A DNA stretch of 64,000 nucleotides. It comes from Pirellulaceae bacterium (GTDB lineage: Bacteria > Planctomycetota > Planctomycetia > Pirellulales > Pirellulaceae). The notes below the pieces were generated by a model, which saw nothing but the letters and a program-made list of their open reading frames with translations, was not told where the DNA came from and made no database searches. Shown here piece after piece: positions 1-8,814 of this stretch. The translations under genes and the position numbers were made by a program. The stretch's first letter is position 1, and each line of letters starts with the position of its first letter. The stretch is from contig JAGYIQ010000009.1 of the NCBI GenBank assembly GCA_018402565.1, forward strand, positions 120,533 through 184,532, written 5' to 3'.

Positions 1-835
1 TCTGAAATCTGAAGAAATGGAAAATGATTAATGGAAAATGGAGAATGCAGAATGAATCCACCAAGAACCAAGCATCTCTCTCGCTTCACCCAGGCGGCTT
101 TCGATTAGGATTACGAGCAGGAGCAGGAACACGAGTACGACACTGAGAACTGAGATTTGAGATCTGAAGAAATGGAAAATGAGTAATGGAAAATGGAGAA
201 TGCAGAATGAATTCACCAAGAACCAATCATCTCTCTCGCTTCACCCAGGCGGCTTTCGATTAGGATTACGAGCAGGGGTACGAGTAGGAGTACGAGCGTG
301 AGTACGAGCGAGAGTAGGAGCGTGAGTAGGAGTATGACACTGAGATTTGAGATTTGAGATCTGAAGAAATGGAAAATGAGTAATTGAAAATGGAGAATGC
401 AGAATGAATTCACCAAGAACCAAGCATCTCTCTCAGTTCACCCAGGCTGGTTTCGATTAGGATTACGAGCAGGAGCAGGAGCAGGAGTACGACACTGAGA
501 ACTGAGATTTGAGATCTGAAGAAATGGAAAATGAGTAATGGAAAATGGAGAATGCAGAATGAATTCACCAAGAACCAAGCAGCTCTCTCGCTTCACCCAG
601 GCGAGTTTCGATTAGGATTACGAGCAGGAGCGTGAGCAGGAGCGTGAGCGTGAGCAGGAGCGTGAGCAGGACACTGAGAGTTGAGATTTGAAGAAATAAA
701 AAGTGAGTAATGGAAAATGGAGAATGCAGAATGAATTCACCAAGAACCAATCATCTCTCTCACTTCACTCATGCGGGTTTCGATTAGGATTACGAGCACG
801 AGCACGAGCACGAGCAGGAGCGTGACAACCAAGAA
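1..835. repeat. Tandem array of five ~155-197 bp units
   Basis: The marker GAGAATGCAGAATGAAT recurs at about 41, 196, 393, 548 and 720, giving unit lengths of 155, 197, 155 and 172 bp. Each unit runs from GAAATGGAAAATGAGTAATG through CACCAAGAACCAA and CTCTCGCTTCACCCAGGCG to CGATTAGGATTACGAGCAGG. Length differs because a purine-rich hexamer tract (GAGCAG, GAGCAC, GAGTAC, GAGCGT) expands or shrinks at the end of each unit. Short reading frames inside are repetitive and look spurious. No gene is seen here. Confidence 0.9.
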
Positions 836-858
836 CGAAGAACCAAGAACCGCGCCCC

Positions 859-1593
859 TCACCCCAACCATGGCGTAATGGCATGAAAATTCTCGACGCG
901 GAGGCAGGGGAAACGAGGATCTTGGGGCGGATTCCCGGGCCGACAACTCAACAGAACGCGTAGCCCCGCCTCCGCGGCCGCCTCCAGTTCCTCGACTACG
1001 TCACTGACAAACAAGACCTGTTGCGGGTCGATCCGCCAATCGTCCGCGATGTTGCGATAACTTTGCGACTCTTTCTTTCCGCCACTGGTCGTATCGTAAT
1101 GCCCACTAAAACAATCCAGCAAATTGCCGACCTCCGTATGGCCAAAGAACAGTTTCTGCGCGGCGATACTACCAGACGAATAAATGCGAATGTCGATACC
1201 GGCCTGTTGCCATTGCCGCAGCGCGGGCGACACATCTGGCCACACATGCGCCACCAACTGCTGGGACTCGAACCCAGCCTGCCAGATCTGGCCCTGCAAT
1301 TGTTTAAGCCCAGTGGCCTTGCGATCTTGGGCCATCCACTGCTCAACCACTTCAATCACGCGATGCGGCTGGTCGGCCACCGGTAGGTCTCCCAACCAGA
1401 CCTCTGCACTGGGCTGCCCCGCGTCCACGGCCAAAAGCTCCAGCGTCTCGAGCAACTCGGTCTGCCCCCAGTGCTCCATGAGGTAGTCGCCTAGATGGCG
1501 TCGCGCGTAGGGGAACATCTGATCGTGCACAAACGAGATACTGGAGGTCGTTCCTTCAACATCCAACAGCACGGCGGTGACGGGTGTGGGCAT
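859..1593 (-). CDS. mtnC: Acireductone synthase (enolase-phosphatase E1)
   Basis: This 244-residue HAD-family enzyme of the methionine salvage pathway converts 2,3-diketo-5-methylthiopentyl-1-phosphate to the acireductone by enolisation and dephosphorylation. The N-terminal DVEGTT (residues 11-16) is the MtnC version of HAD motif I, with Asp11 the expected nucleophile. YSSGS (138-142) is motif II, KK at 173-174 supplies the motif III lysine, and VSD at 196-198 is the start of motif IV. Length matches the family (about 225-250). It is cytoplasmic, with no signal or membrane segment. It is the last gene of a minus-strand run and starts 81 bp after the dipeptidase stop, so it may be co-transcribed. 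No other methionine-salvage gene is in the window. Confidence 0.93.
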   Translation of the reverse strand: MPTPVTAVLLDVEGTTSSISFVHDQMFPYARRHLGDYLMEHWGQTELLETLELLAVDAGQPSAEVWLGDLPVADQPHRVIEVVEQWMAQDRKATGLKQLQGQIWQAGFESQQLVAHVWPDVSPALRQWQQAGIDIRIYSSGSIAAQKLFFGHTEVGNLLDCFSGHYDTTSGGKKESQSYRNIADDWRIDPQQVLFVSDVVEELEAAAEAGLRVLLSCRPGNPPQDPRFPCLRVENFHAITPWLG

Positions 1594-1674
1594 GGGCTGA
1601 ACTTTCTAGGGCAAACACGAGCAACCATCGAAACGCATTCGGGGAGCCGGACGATCATGACCGCCCGACTGGGA

Positions 1675-2736
1675 TCAGGGTAAAACCTCGCTGAAAAATC
1701 GCAACCAGTTGCCCCAGAAAATCGCTTCGATTTCCTCGGTTGAATACCCACGTCGCCCCATACAATCGACCAAGCGCTGCAAATCACGGTAACGATTCAA
1801 GTCGGCCGGCGTCTGTTCGTAGCCATAGGCACCGTCCAAGTCCGTCCCCAGCCCCAAATGGCGGATGGAGCCACCGGACAACGCGCGGACATAATCCAAT
1901 TGATCCACCGCTCGCTCCAAAGTCACTTCCGGAACGGATTTCCCACGGACAAACCCTGGCTGCAGCATGATCACATCAAAGGCGACACCCAAGACGCCAT
2001 CGCGTTCGATCACGACTCGAATTTGATCGTCGCTAAACTGTCGTTGCCCCGGACAGATCCCGCGCGCGTTTTGGTGACTGGCGTGCAACCGACCCCCGAA
2101 CGCCTCCACCACCTGCCAGAACGCGGTGTCCGACAAGTGGGTCACGTCGATAGTGATCCCCAATTGTTCACAGTATCGCAACAACGGAAAGGCGGCTGGC
2201 CGCAGCGGCAAGTCCGTCTGCGTTCCACCTCCGTAGCGGTTGGAACCGTAGTGCGTCAGTCCCAAAGCCCGCAGCCCCAATTCATGGAACTCAAAAATCG
2301 TTTCGGGCTCCAGCAACGGGTCCGCCCCTTCCATCGTCAGGAGGTAGCCCAAGGGCGTCGTTTCGGGCGACTGGCGATAACTTGCCCAATGCTGCTGCAA
2401 CTCGGCGGCCGTTCGCAACGAGCGCAACCACCCGCGCTGCTGGCAGGCGCGGTAATACGCCAACTGTGCGTGGGCCATCGCATAACATGTCTCGGGCGAC
2501 GTCCAGCCAAACGAGTCATCGATCCGCGGCTCCTGTCGAGCCAAAAGGGTCGTCAGGCAAATGGCCACCTCCGACTCCCGCAGTTCCGGGAAGCTGAGCG
2601 TGTTGTGGCAACGGCCCGGCGCGTTCATCTGCAATTCGCACTCTTGCCGACGAATCTCTTCCACCGGCAAACTCAAGTCACGGTTCCAATCGACTCCGTT
2701 GAGAGCCAAATCCAGATGAGAATCAAAGATCAGCAT
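1675..2736 (-). CDS. Membrane dipeptidase-like protein (peptidase family M19)
   Basis: A 353-residue zinc dipeptidase of the renal dipeptidase/M19 amidohydrolase fold. The N-terminal HxD metal pair is seen in DSHLD (His7, Asp9). Further family landmarks are MEGAD near 134, DVTHLSD, ASHQNAR and DLDGAYG towards the C-terminus. Family members hydrolyse dipeptides, sometimes with D-residues. No signal peptide is visible, so it is probably cytoplasmic. The start overlaps the stop of the upstream symporter by 14 bp, which indicates translational coupling. The symporter could import its substrate, but that is inference from position only. Confidence 0.9.
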   Translation of the reverse strand: MLIFDSHLDLALNGVDWNRDLSLPVEEIRRQECELQMNAPGRCHNTLSFPELRESEVAICLTTLLARQEPRIDDSFGWTSPETCYAMAHAQLAYYRACQQRGWLRSLRTAAELQQHWASYRQSPETTPLGYLLTMEGADPLLEPETIFEFHELGLRALGLTHYGSNRYGGGTQTDLPLRPAAFPLLRYCEQLGITIDVTHLSDTAFWQVVEAFGGRLHASHQNARGICPGQRQFSDDQIRVVIERDGVLGVAFDVIMLQPGFVRGKSVPEVTLERAVDQLDYVRALSGGSIRHLGLGTDLDGAYGYEQTPADLNRYRDLQRLVDCMGRRGYSTEEIEAIFWGNWLRFFSEVLP

Positions 2737-4726
2737 CGCGCGAGTTACCTGAGGTCAACGAAGGTGGTCCAAAATAGGCCTGCACCAAAGACCGCGTCGG
2801 CGGCCGAGTCGCCCAAGTGACGGCCACGGCTGCCAACAGCGACAGGACCGTGCCGCAGATGAAAGGATGAAAGCCGCCGGGTTCATAAGCCGTTATCTGC
2901 CGCTGCGGGTGCTGCCATGTCCCGATCGCGTAGAGCACGGCATGGGAAGTAACCCCCGTCCAGATCCCCGCCAGCGCCCCAGCCAAGTTGAACCGCGGCC
3001 AATAGAGTAAAAGAAAGACTGGGACCAGGAAAGTCGTCGACAACCCGGTGCCGGTGAACACAATGATGTTTTGCAAAAACTTGGGTGGATTGACTGCCGC
3101 CAACATGGCCACGCCGCCCACCAACAGTGTGGTGGCGTAAGTCAGGCGTTTGATTACTTTTTCCGAGGCCTCCGGATTGAAGTTCCTTTGGTAGATATCG
3201 CGGACCACCGCTGAGGAGATCATCAACAAAAAACTATCCATCGTCGACATGACCGCGGCAAACGGAGCTGCCAACAGCAAGCCCGCCAACCAGGGAGCAT
3301 TGGCCAATGCCGACGTCAGCCGAGCCATCTCGGGCATGATCCGATCCGGCTCGGTCTCCCAACCCGGCAACAAGACCCGAGCACAACAGAAGATGATCAA
3401 CAGCGGCACGTAGATCAACGTATAATAAACGGAGACCGTAAAAATCGCTCGGCTCAAGGTCCGCGGTCGATCGAACGCCATCAAACGCACCATGTTACTG
3501 GGCTGACCAGCGGTAGAAAACGTCCACATAAAATAAAATGAAATCGCCAAACTGATCGGCAGAAAGCCATTCCATTTGTTCTCGTCCGGACCGGGGGCTG
3601 TCAGATAAACCCCCGCTCGACCCGCGCCATAGGCGTACGGGCGCACCGATACCACCTCCACCCGCAATGGCCAGGGGTGACACTGGGGCAATTGCCGCTC
3701 GATATGCGGGGCGAACGTCAACTCAAACCCAGTCACTCGCTCGCTGGGGGTGTCCCCCCCCAAACCCACCCAAGCGACACGTTGTCCCGCAGGAACTTCA
3801 CAGGCCTCCTCGGTCCGCACCACTCGCACGCGCTCGGCCTCCGTCACTTGCAACCAAGTATTCTTGGGGATCAGCAGGCGTTCATCGGCCGGGTCGTCCA
3901 CGCGACTCAAACGCAACTGCACCACGTCCGGCGGAGTCATGGCAGCCATTTCTCGAGTAGCAGCCCCCAAACCGCCCACGGCCCACAAGGTCAAGGGCAA
4001 CAGCAACAGCACACCGCCTAGCATCACAAAACCCTGCATGACATCCGTCCAGACGACCGCACGGAAGCCGCCGTAGGCGGTATACAGGATCACCACGGCG
4101 GCAAACACCACCAGGCACAACAGGTAGCCAGGATCCACACCGGCGGTCAGGGGCAACGAACGCAACAGCCCCTCCGCCGCTCGACTGGCGTGCTGAAACA
4201 ACGGTTCATCTTGCAACAGCGATTGGAGGATCACGCTGCCGCTCTTGAATTGCGCCACCAGGTTGAACACCATGAAGAAAGCGATCAGACCCGTGGCCGT
4301 GGTGCCCAAAACGGGGCTATGAAAACGATCGCGCAAGACATCCGGCAAGGTGATGGCCTGGGTTCTCCGAGCCACTTGGTTCAACCGATTGCCCAGCAGC
4401 CCCATGGCGACGATTGGCACGATCATGTAGCCGCCGATCCACAGTCCCACGGCCCAACCGTGCGTATAGACCAGCGCCGGGAATCCGATAAAACTCCCCC
4501 CCGAGGAACTGGTGGCGGCAAACGTCAACGCAAACGCCCACAACCCCAGCGAGCGACTACCGAGAAAATACTCACTGAGGAACTCGCTTGAACGATAGAG
4601 TCGATTCGACAGCCAAGCTACCAACAGCACGGCGGCGATGTAAATCGCAAAAAACCAAATCGCCCATCCCCCACCTGCGGGAACCAGACCAGGGACCGCG
4701 GCGTCCGCGAAGACGGCAGCACTCAT
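2723..4726 (-). CDS. Sodium:solute symporter (SSS family, PanF-like)
   Basis: A 667-residue integral membrane transporter. The start (residues 21-240) shows successive hydrophobic helices with the SSS-type segments SEYFLGSRSLG and TSSSGGSFIGFPAL, and the family core resumes after residue 385 (NGFLPISLAISFYFMWTFS). Between them, residues about 260-385 form a hydrophilic stretch that interrupts the membrane core; most family members have only a short loop there. Substrate cannot be read from the sequence. The gene starts inside the stop codon of the YhdT-like gene (ATGA overlap) and overlaps the M19 gene downstream, so the three are almost certainly one operon. The YhdT neighbour recalls the panF-yhdT pair of enterobacteria. 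Confidence 0.92.
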   Translation of the reverse strand: MSAAVFADAAVPGLVPAGGGWAIWFFAIYIAAVLLVAWLSNRLYRSSEFLSEYFLGSRSLGLWAFALTFAATSSSGGSFIGFPALVYTHGWAVGLWIGGYMIVPIVAMGLLGNRLNQVARRTQAITLPDVLRDRFHSPVLGTTATGLIAFFMVFNLVAQFKSGSVILQSLLQDEPLFQHASRAAEGLLRSLPLTAGVDPGYLLCLVVFAAVVILYTAYGGFRAVVWTDVMQGFVMLGGVLLLLPLTLWAVGGLGAATREMAAMTPPDVVQLRLSRVDDPADERLLIPKNTWLQVTEAERVRVVRTEEACEVPAGQRVAWVGLGGDTPSERVTGFELTFAPHIERQLPQCHPWPLRVEVVSVRPYAYGAGRAGVYLTAPGPDENKWNGFLPISLAISFYFMWTFSTAGQPSNMVRLMAFDRPRTLSRAIFTVSVYYTLIYVPLLIIFCCARVLLPGWETEPDRIMPEMARLTSALANAPWLAGLLLAAPFAAVMSTMDSFLLMISSAVVRDIYQRNFNPEASEKVIKRLTYATTLLVGGVAMLAAVNPPKFLQNIIVFTGTGLSTTFLVPVFLLLYWPRFNLAGALAGIWTGVTSHAVLYAIGTWQHPQRQITAYEPGGFHPFICGTVLSLLAAVAVTWATRPPTRSLVQAYFGPPSLTSGNSRDADL

Positions 4727-5112
4727 AACGCACGACCGTTGGCCGGCCCCCCCGCTTCTCGGGGCGCCCCAGCGACTCGACCCGGACCGTCCCGCTCATC
4801 ACGCCGACCGACTTGCTCGTCGTCCGCAACATCGTCCGCCAGAAAATAAAAGCAAAACCAAATTGCCACCAAATCAATGATCAACCACGGGAGCACAATG
4901 CCGACAAACACCCAGGTCGGCAAGCCCAGCACCAACGACAAGGCCTCGGTCGGCTCGCCCTCGGTTGCGTCGTACCCCAGCCAATAGCAGAAGCCGATGG
5001 TCCAACCCAAAGCCAAGCCAAACAGGGCAAGGACCACCAACATCTCGCGCCGCGCCCGCAGAAAGGCGGGATCCAGCATTCCGTCGTCGTCCGCGGAGGA
5101 TTCTAGTCGCAC
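4723..5112 (-). CDS. Small membrane protein, YhdT/DUF997-like
   Basis: About 129 residues with two hydrophobic segments (VLALFGLALGWTIGFCYWLG and WVFVGIVLPWLIIDLVAIW), a layout like the DUF997/YhdT proteins that accompany PanF-type symporters. The C-terminal third is charged. The start is uncertain: a GTG at 5112 has GAGG 6 nt upstream, an ATG at 5079 sits just before the first conserved part, and the frame is open back to an ATG at 5202. I prefer the GTG for its ribosome-binding site. It overlaps the symporter start by 4 bp (ATGA). Family assignment rests on size, topology and neighbour. Confidence 0.75.
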   Translation of the reverse strand: MRLESSADDDGMLDPAFLRARREMLVVLALFGLALGWTIGFCYWLGYDATEGEPTEALSLVLGLPTWVFVGIVLPWLIIDLVAIWFCFYFLADDVADDEQVGRRDERDGPGRVAGAPREAGGPANGRAL

Positions 5113-5453
5113 AGTCGTCCTCGCGTGAGGGATACCAGCACCCGCGGGCGCCTTGAAGCCAACCACCGCCCACACATCACCCCTCCATGTTACTCGATTC
5201 ACCGCGCCCGGAGCAACCGTCCGACCTATCTCGCGGCCCCACGGCCGTCACGATCGGTAAAATCGCTAAACTCAAGGGTCGCGACGCGCAATTCTTGGCC
5301 CGGTGCCACATATTCGGCCAGTGTTGGATGGGATGAGCTAAACAGTGGAGATGGAAAGGTTCCATTTGTAGACCCGTCCTCAACCCCTGGCGTGCAGACC
5401 CATCCCGGTCCGCGTTCCCGATGTGGTGTGTCCCCGTTTCCTCAGAGGAAATC

Positions 5454-7064
5454 ATGAAACTAATACAACAGAATGAGGTTGCCGGTGCGAGCCTGTCCCG
5501 AGCCGGCCGGCTGCTCGCGGGCACGCTCTTGGTGGCGTTCCTCTCGGTCGCTTCGATCCAGGCTCAAGACCCAAGCACGCAACTCCCAGGCCTCGATGGC
5601 CCCACCATCCCGGGCCTGACCCCACCGCTGGGCCCAATCAATCCCGACCTGGGCGGCGTTCTGGGCTTGGGCCCACAACAGCCCGCCTTGCCGGGCTTCG
5701 AGCAAACCCTGCCGGTCAAGAAGGTCAACGATGCCGTCGCCGGTTGGAACTCGGCCGAAGCCGGCCGCGCCTTTCACCTCGGTGAAACCATCCGCCGCAC
5801 CTGGGTCATGCTGGACTCGGAAGGCAAACTCCGCGGCCAAATCCTCGGTGGTGACTTCGATCACGCTCTGACCGAAGTCTACTTCCTCCGCGAAGGTCGC
5901 ATGATCGAAAAGCTGTCGGCGAATTCGCGTGGCGAGTTCATCGTTTACGGCTTGGAAGATGGCGTCTACACGCTGCTGGTGGCCAACGATGGCCGCTACG
6001 CCGTCAACTGCCTGCTGGTGTTGGACAACAACCAAATGGGTGGCCCGCCCAGCTCGTTCGATATCCCGATGAGCGAGAACAGCCCACGCAGCGTGTTTGA
6101 GCAAGTCGTCAGCCGCGCCACCAAAGTCATGTTCCGCAACTACGGTGAGTTCGCCTTCGAGCAGACCAAAGAAGATCCGGCTCGTTTGTACGGCCTGCAA
6201 GGCATCGCTGAACACCGACCCGAAGCCGTCGACGCCACCACGTTGGGCAACCACCGAGTGGCTCTGACGCCGGAAGGCCAGTTGATCGGACGATTGCGAG
6301 CCGTCGATCACCTGACGGGTCGCCCAGTCGATCTGTTGGTCACCGAGGTCATGCTGTTGGCCAACGACGAGACGGTCGCCACGACCCAAACCAATCGTTA
6401 CGGTATCTTCAGCTTCGACAATGTCGCCGCAGGAACTTACACGTTGCTGGCTGCCGGCAAAGACGGCATCGCCGTAACCAGCTTCGAGTTGACCCAAGGT
6501 GTACCGGCTCCGGCCACCGACGTGCAGAGCGTGAGCTTCCGTCGCTCCAACGTCAGCAACTACCTGGATGTCACCCTGTCCCCGCGACGCGATATCGGCT
6601 GGATCAACGCCTACTTCCGCGACCACGTGCCACCGCCACGCATTCCGCCGGTGGAAGATGTCCCGTTCAATCCGTTCTCCGACTACGGCGACTACGGTTG
6701 GGGCTCCGGCTACCCCTACGGAGCCGGCATGGGCTACGGCATGGGCATGGGTATGGGCATGGACGCTTGCGGCTGCAGCCTCTGCGCCGATGCCGCCTGG
6801 TCCGCTGGGTTCGGCCAAGGACACCGTCGCGGTTGCCTCGGACGCCTGAAGTCCAAGCACGGCTGCGGTCGGCAAACCTGCGGTGAATCGGCTTGCGACT
6901 GTGGTAGCTGCGAAAACAGCTCCTGCGTTGGAGATGAAGAAAGCGAGATCCGCAGAATCGTGCTGCAAGGCGTCGAGCAAGAACAGCAGGCAACGATTTT
7001 TCGACTGATTGCTGCACAGGAACGCACACGGGCAGGAGTTTGCGCGAAGCTGCGGAGGGCGTAG
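5454..7064 (+). CDS. Secreted protein with two carboxypeptidase-regulatory-like repeats and a Met/Gly- and Cys-rich tail
   Basis: A 536-residue exported protein. ATG at 5454 follows AGAGGAAATC and opens a clear Sec signal ending near VASIQAQ (about residue 38), so I prefer it over an upstream in-frame start at 5421. A Pro/Gly-rich linker comes next. Two stretches (about residues 100-170 and 260-340) each have the form LRGQ/LIGR...GEFIVYGLEDGVYTLL / YGIFSFDNVAAGTYTLLAAG, typical of carboxypeptidase regulatory-like beta sandwiches. The tail has GYGMGMGMGMD and then a Cys-dense block with motifs such as CGCSLC, CGRQTC and CDCGSC. Function is unknown; such proteins in planctomycetes are thought to be cell-surface or envelope components. 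The tail could bind metal or form disulfides. Confidence 0.85.
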   Translation: MKLIQQNEVAGASLSRAGRLLAGTLLVAFLSVASIQAQDPSTQLPGLDGPTIPGLTPPLGPINPDLGGVLGLGPQQPALPGFEQTLPVKKVNDAVAGWNSAEAGRAFHLGETIRRTWVMLDSEGKLRGQILGGDFDHALTEVYFLREGRMIEKLSANSRGEFIVYGLEDGVYTLLVANDGRYAVNCLLVLDNNQMGGPPSSFDIPMSENSPRSVFEQVVSRATKVMFRNYGEFAFEQTKEDPARLYGLQGIAEHRPEAVDATTLGNHRVALTPEGQLIGRLRAVDHLTGRPVDLLVTEVMLLANDETVATTQTNRYGIFSFDNVAAGTYTLLAAGKDGIAVTSFELTQGVPAPATDVQSVSFRRSNVSNYLDVTLSPRRDIGWINAYFRDHVPPPRIPPVEDVPFNPFSDYGDYGWGSGYPYGAGMGYGMGMGMGMDACGCSLCADAAWSAGFGQGHRRGCLGRLKSKHGCGRQTCGESACDCGSCENSSCVGDEESEIRRIVLQGVEQEQQATIFRLIAAQERTRAGVCAKLRRA

Positions 7065-7130
7065 GGCGGAGGGCGTAGGGCGGAGGGCGTAGGGCGTAGG
7101 GCGGAGGGCGGAGGGCGGAGTGGGCAGAGC
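7056..7130. repeat. Low-complexity GGGCGTA/GGGCGGA tract
   Basis: Short tandem heptamers (AGGGCGT and AGGGCGG) start at the 3' end of the preceding gene and continue about 75 bp. The reverse complement of the same heptamer reappears at 7757-7790, so the 600-bp gap is bracketed by inverted low-complexity tracts. Confidence 0.85.
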
Positions 7131-7685
7131 GCGGAGGAAAGAGTGGGCAGAGGGAGGAAGTACGCAGAGAAACGCGACCGGAGAGATTCTTCTGCGAACC
7201 TCCGTATCTCTCGGGACTTTGTGGTCAGGTCGGATTGGGGAACACTAATCTGCGCTAATCTTCACTGATCCTCCTGATCTGCGAACGTCAGGAGACGGCG
7301 GATGCGAGCAAAATCACGAGGACCGTTGGAGTGTTCTATCAAACTTACCGAGTGAACGCATTCGCGCCTCGGAGCAGCAGCGGTGTGCAGCTTGATTTCA
7401 AATCCTTGATCCGTCGCCTCCCAGCTATCCGTGGAAACTCAAGCCTCTCCGCGTCTCCTGCCTTCATGACCGTTGCCTGCCAAGGAAACCTCACCCCAGG
7501 GTCGCTGCCATTTTTCTGCCCGAAATTTTTCTGCCTCTTCTCTCCCTTCCATCTTCATTCGCATCCCTCCGTGGCTCGCTGTTGGCAAACAATCACATCT
7601 GTGAAATTTCTGCTTTCAAATCTGAAATTTGAAATTACACATTACAAATGGCACAGAACCCGTCCGCGAGTCATCGGTGCGGTAG
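7131..7685. other. Intergenic stretch, no gene supported
   Basis: I see no convincing gene here. A 201-codon open frame starting at 7331 runs into ruvA on the other strand and has no recognisable domain. The phrase AACACTAATCTGCGCTAATC at about 7238 resembles text near 53670 and is probably an old dispersed repeat. Confidence 0.6.
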
Positions 7686-7798
7686 TCGATTACGATTACG
7701 ATTACGAGCACGAGCACGAGCACGAGCACGAAAAAATAGCTCCATCGTTGTGCCCCTACGCCCTACGCCCTACGCTCTACGCTCTACGCCTTATCGCT
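7686..7798. repeat. Simple repeats: GATTAC/GAGCAC tract and CCCTACG tract
   Basis: GATTACGATTACGATTACGA is followed by four GAGCAC hexamers, the same hexamer type as in the array at 1-835. Then comes CCTACGCCCTACGCCCTACG with CTCTACG variants, the reverse complement of the tract at 7056-7130. The block ends at the 3' end of ruvA. Confidence 0.85.
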
Positions 7799-7803
7799 CA
7801 ACT

Positions 7804-8436
7804 TCAACTGCGATTCTTGTCGTACACGGCCTGGAGCATCGCCTCCACATCCTTGAAGTTCGAACGACCGACCAAGGCTTGGTCGATCAATCGCCGAGCA
7901 TCCGCTTCGGTGTGCCCCAAGGTCAGGAGGATTTGATACGTTTCGGCGACCACATCCGCAGCCGTCGACGACTCGTCCTGCGCCGCCGTTTGCTGCGTGA
8001 CCAACAGTGCGAACTTGGCCATCTTCCGCCGCAGTTTGGCGATGATCCGTTCTGCCATGGCCGCCCCGATCCCCGGCAGACTGGAGATCGTCTTCACGTC
8101 CTGCTCTTCGATCGCCACCGCAATGTCCTGCACCGGTCGGACCATGGCTCGCAACGCCTTCTTGACGCCCACACCGTCCACCGAGCAAAACAAGTTGAAG
8201 AAGTCTCGTTCGATTTCGGTCACAAAGCCCAACAACTTCGGGGTCATCCGCCCCCCCTTGGTCGGATTGCCATCGATATAGTGAATCGTGAACAACGACA
8301 CGGTCTGCCCCAACTTAAGCTGGATTACCCGGCGTGAAAAGTCTGGAATCAGGATCTCGTAACGCCAAGCATCGATCTCAAAAATCGCCGACTCCTCGCC
8401 CAAACTGACCAACAGCCCACGAATCTCCGTAATCAT
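7804..8436 (-). CDS. ruvA: Holliday junction branch migration protein RuvA
   Basis: A 210-residue DNA repair and recombination protein. RuvA tetramers bind four-way junctions and load the RuvB motor. Domain I (about 1-62, MITEIRGLLVSLGEESAIFE) is the OB fold. Domain II carries two helix-hairpin-helix motifs, VDGVGVKKALRAM and LPGIGAAMAERII. Domain III (about 155-210, TEADARRLIDQALVG...DVEAMLQAVY) is the RuvB-binding helix bundle. Length is typical. It stands alone: neither ruvB nor ruvC is in the window, so it is not in the common ruvCAB order. Confidence 0.96.
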   Translation of the reverse strand: MITEIRGLLVSLGEESAIFEIDAWRYEILIPDFSRRVIQLKLGQTVSLFTIHYIDGNPTKGGRMTPKLLGFVTEIERDFFNLFCSVDGVGVKKALRAMVRPVQDIAVAIEEQDVKTISSLPGIGAAMAERIIAKLRRKMAKFALLVTQQTAAQDESSTAADVVAETYQILLTLGHTEADARRLIDQALVGRSNFKDVEAMLQAVYDKNRS

Positions 8437-8814
8437 TCCGCATTCCTATCTTTGGACTCGACCGACGCTGACTCACCCCACCTGCCCGGTCGCATTATTC
8501 CCCACCCCCCGCGGAGCAACAAGGTCAGCAGGACCTTGGCCCACAAGATCAGCCCAGCTACAGTACGAGACGGATAGACGTGCCGACCAGGCGTGGGGGC
8601 CAGGTCAGCAGACCAGACGCAGCGGACCCGTCGAGCGTACGGTGGTCCCTCGCGGCAAAATTGGTCTGGTCGGCCAGGGCGGTTCGGACTAAAAAGATAG
8701 ACCGCCGATCACGCCCGTTTGAGCCTGCGGACGCTGGCCTCGGTGGTTTTCAGGCCCAGTTCGTGTGATCACTCGCCACCGCCGTGTTCGGCGGCCTCCC
8801 GTGGAAATCCAGCC

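Noticed and set aside
5460..6980. 506-codon minus-strand frame opposite the secreted protein
   Set aside because: It is the mirror of a GC-rich gene; the plus-strand frame has the signal peptide, ribosome-binding site and domain features.
8470..8700. Possible signal recognition particle RNA in the gap before the acyltransferase gene
   Set aside because: It has GGTCAGC-like words but lacks the conserved SRP tetraloop and asymmetric-loop sequence.
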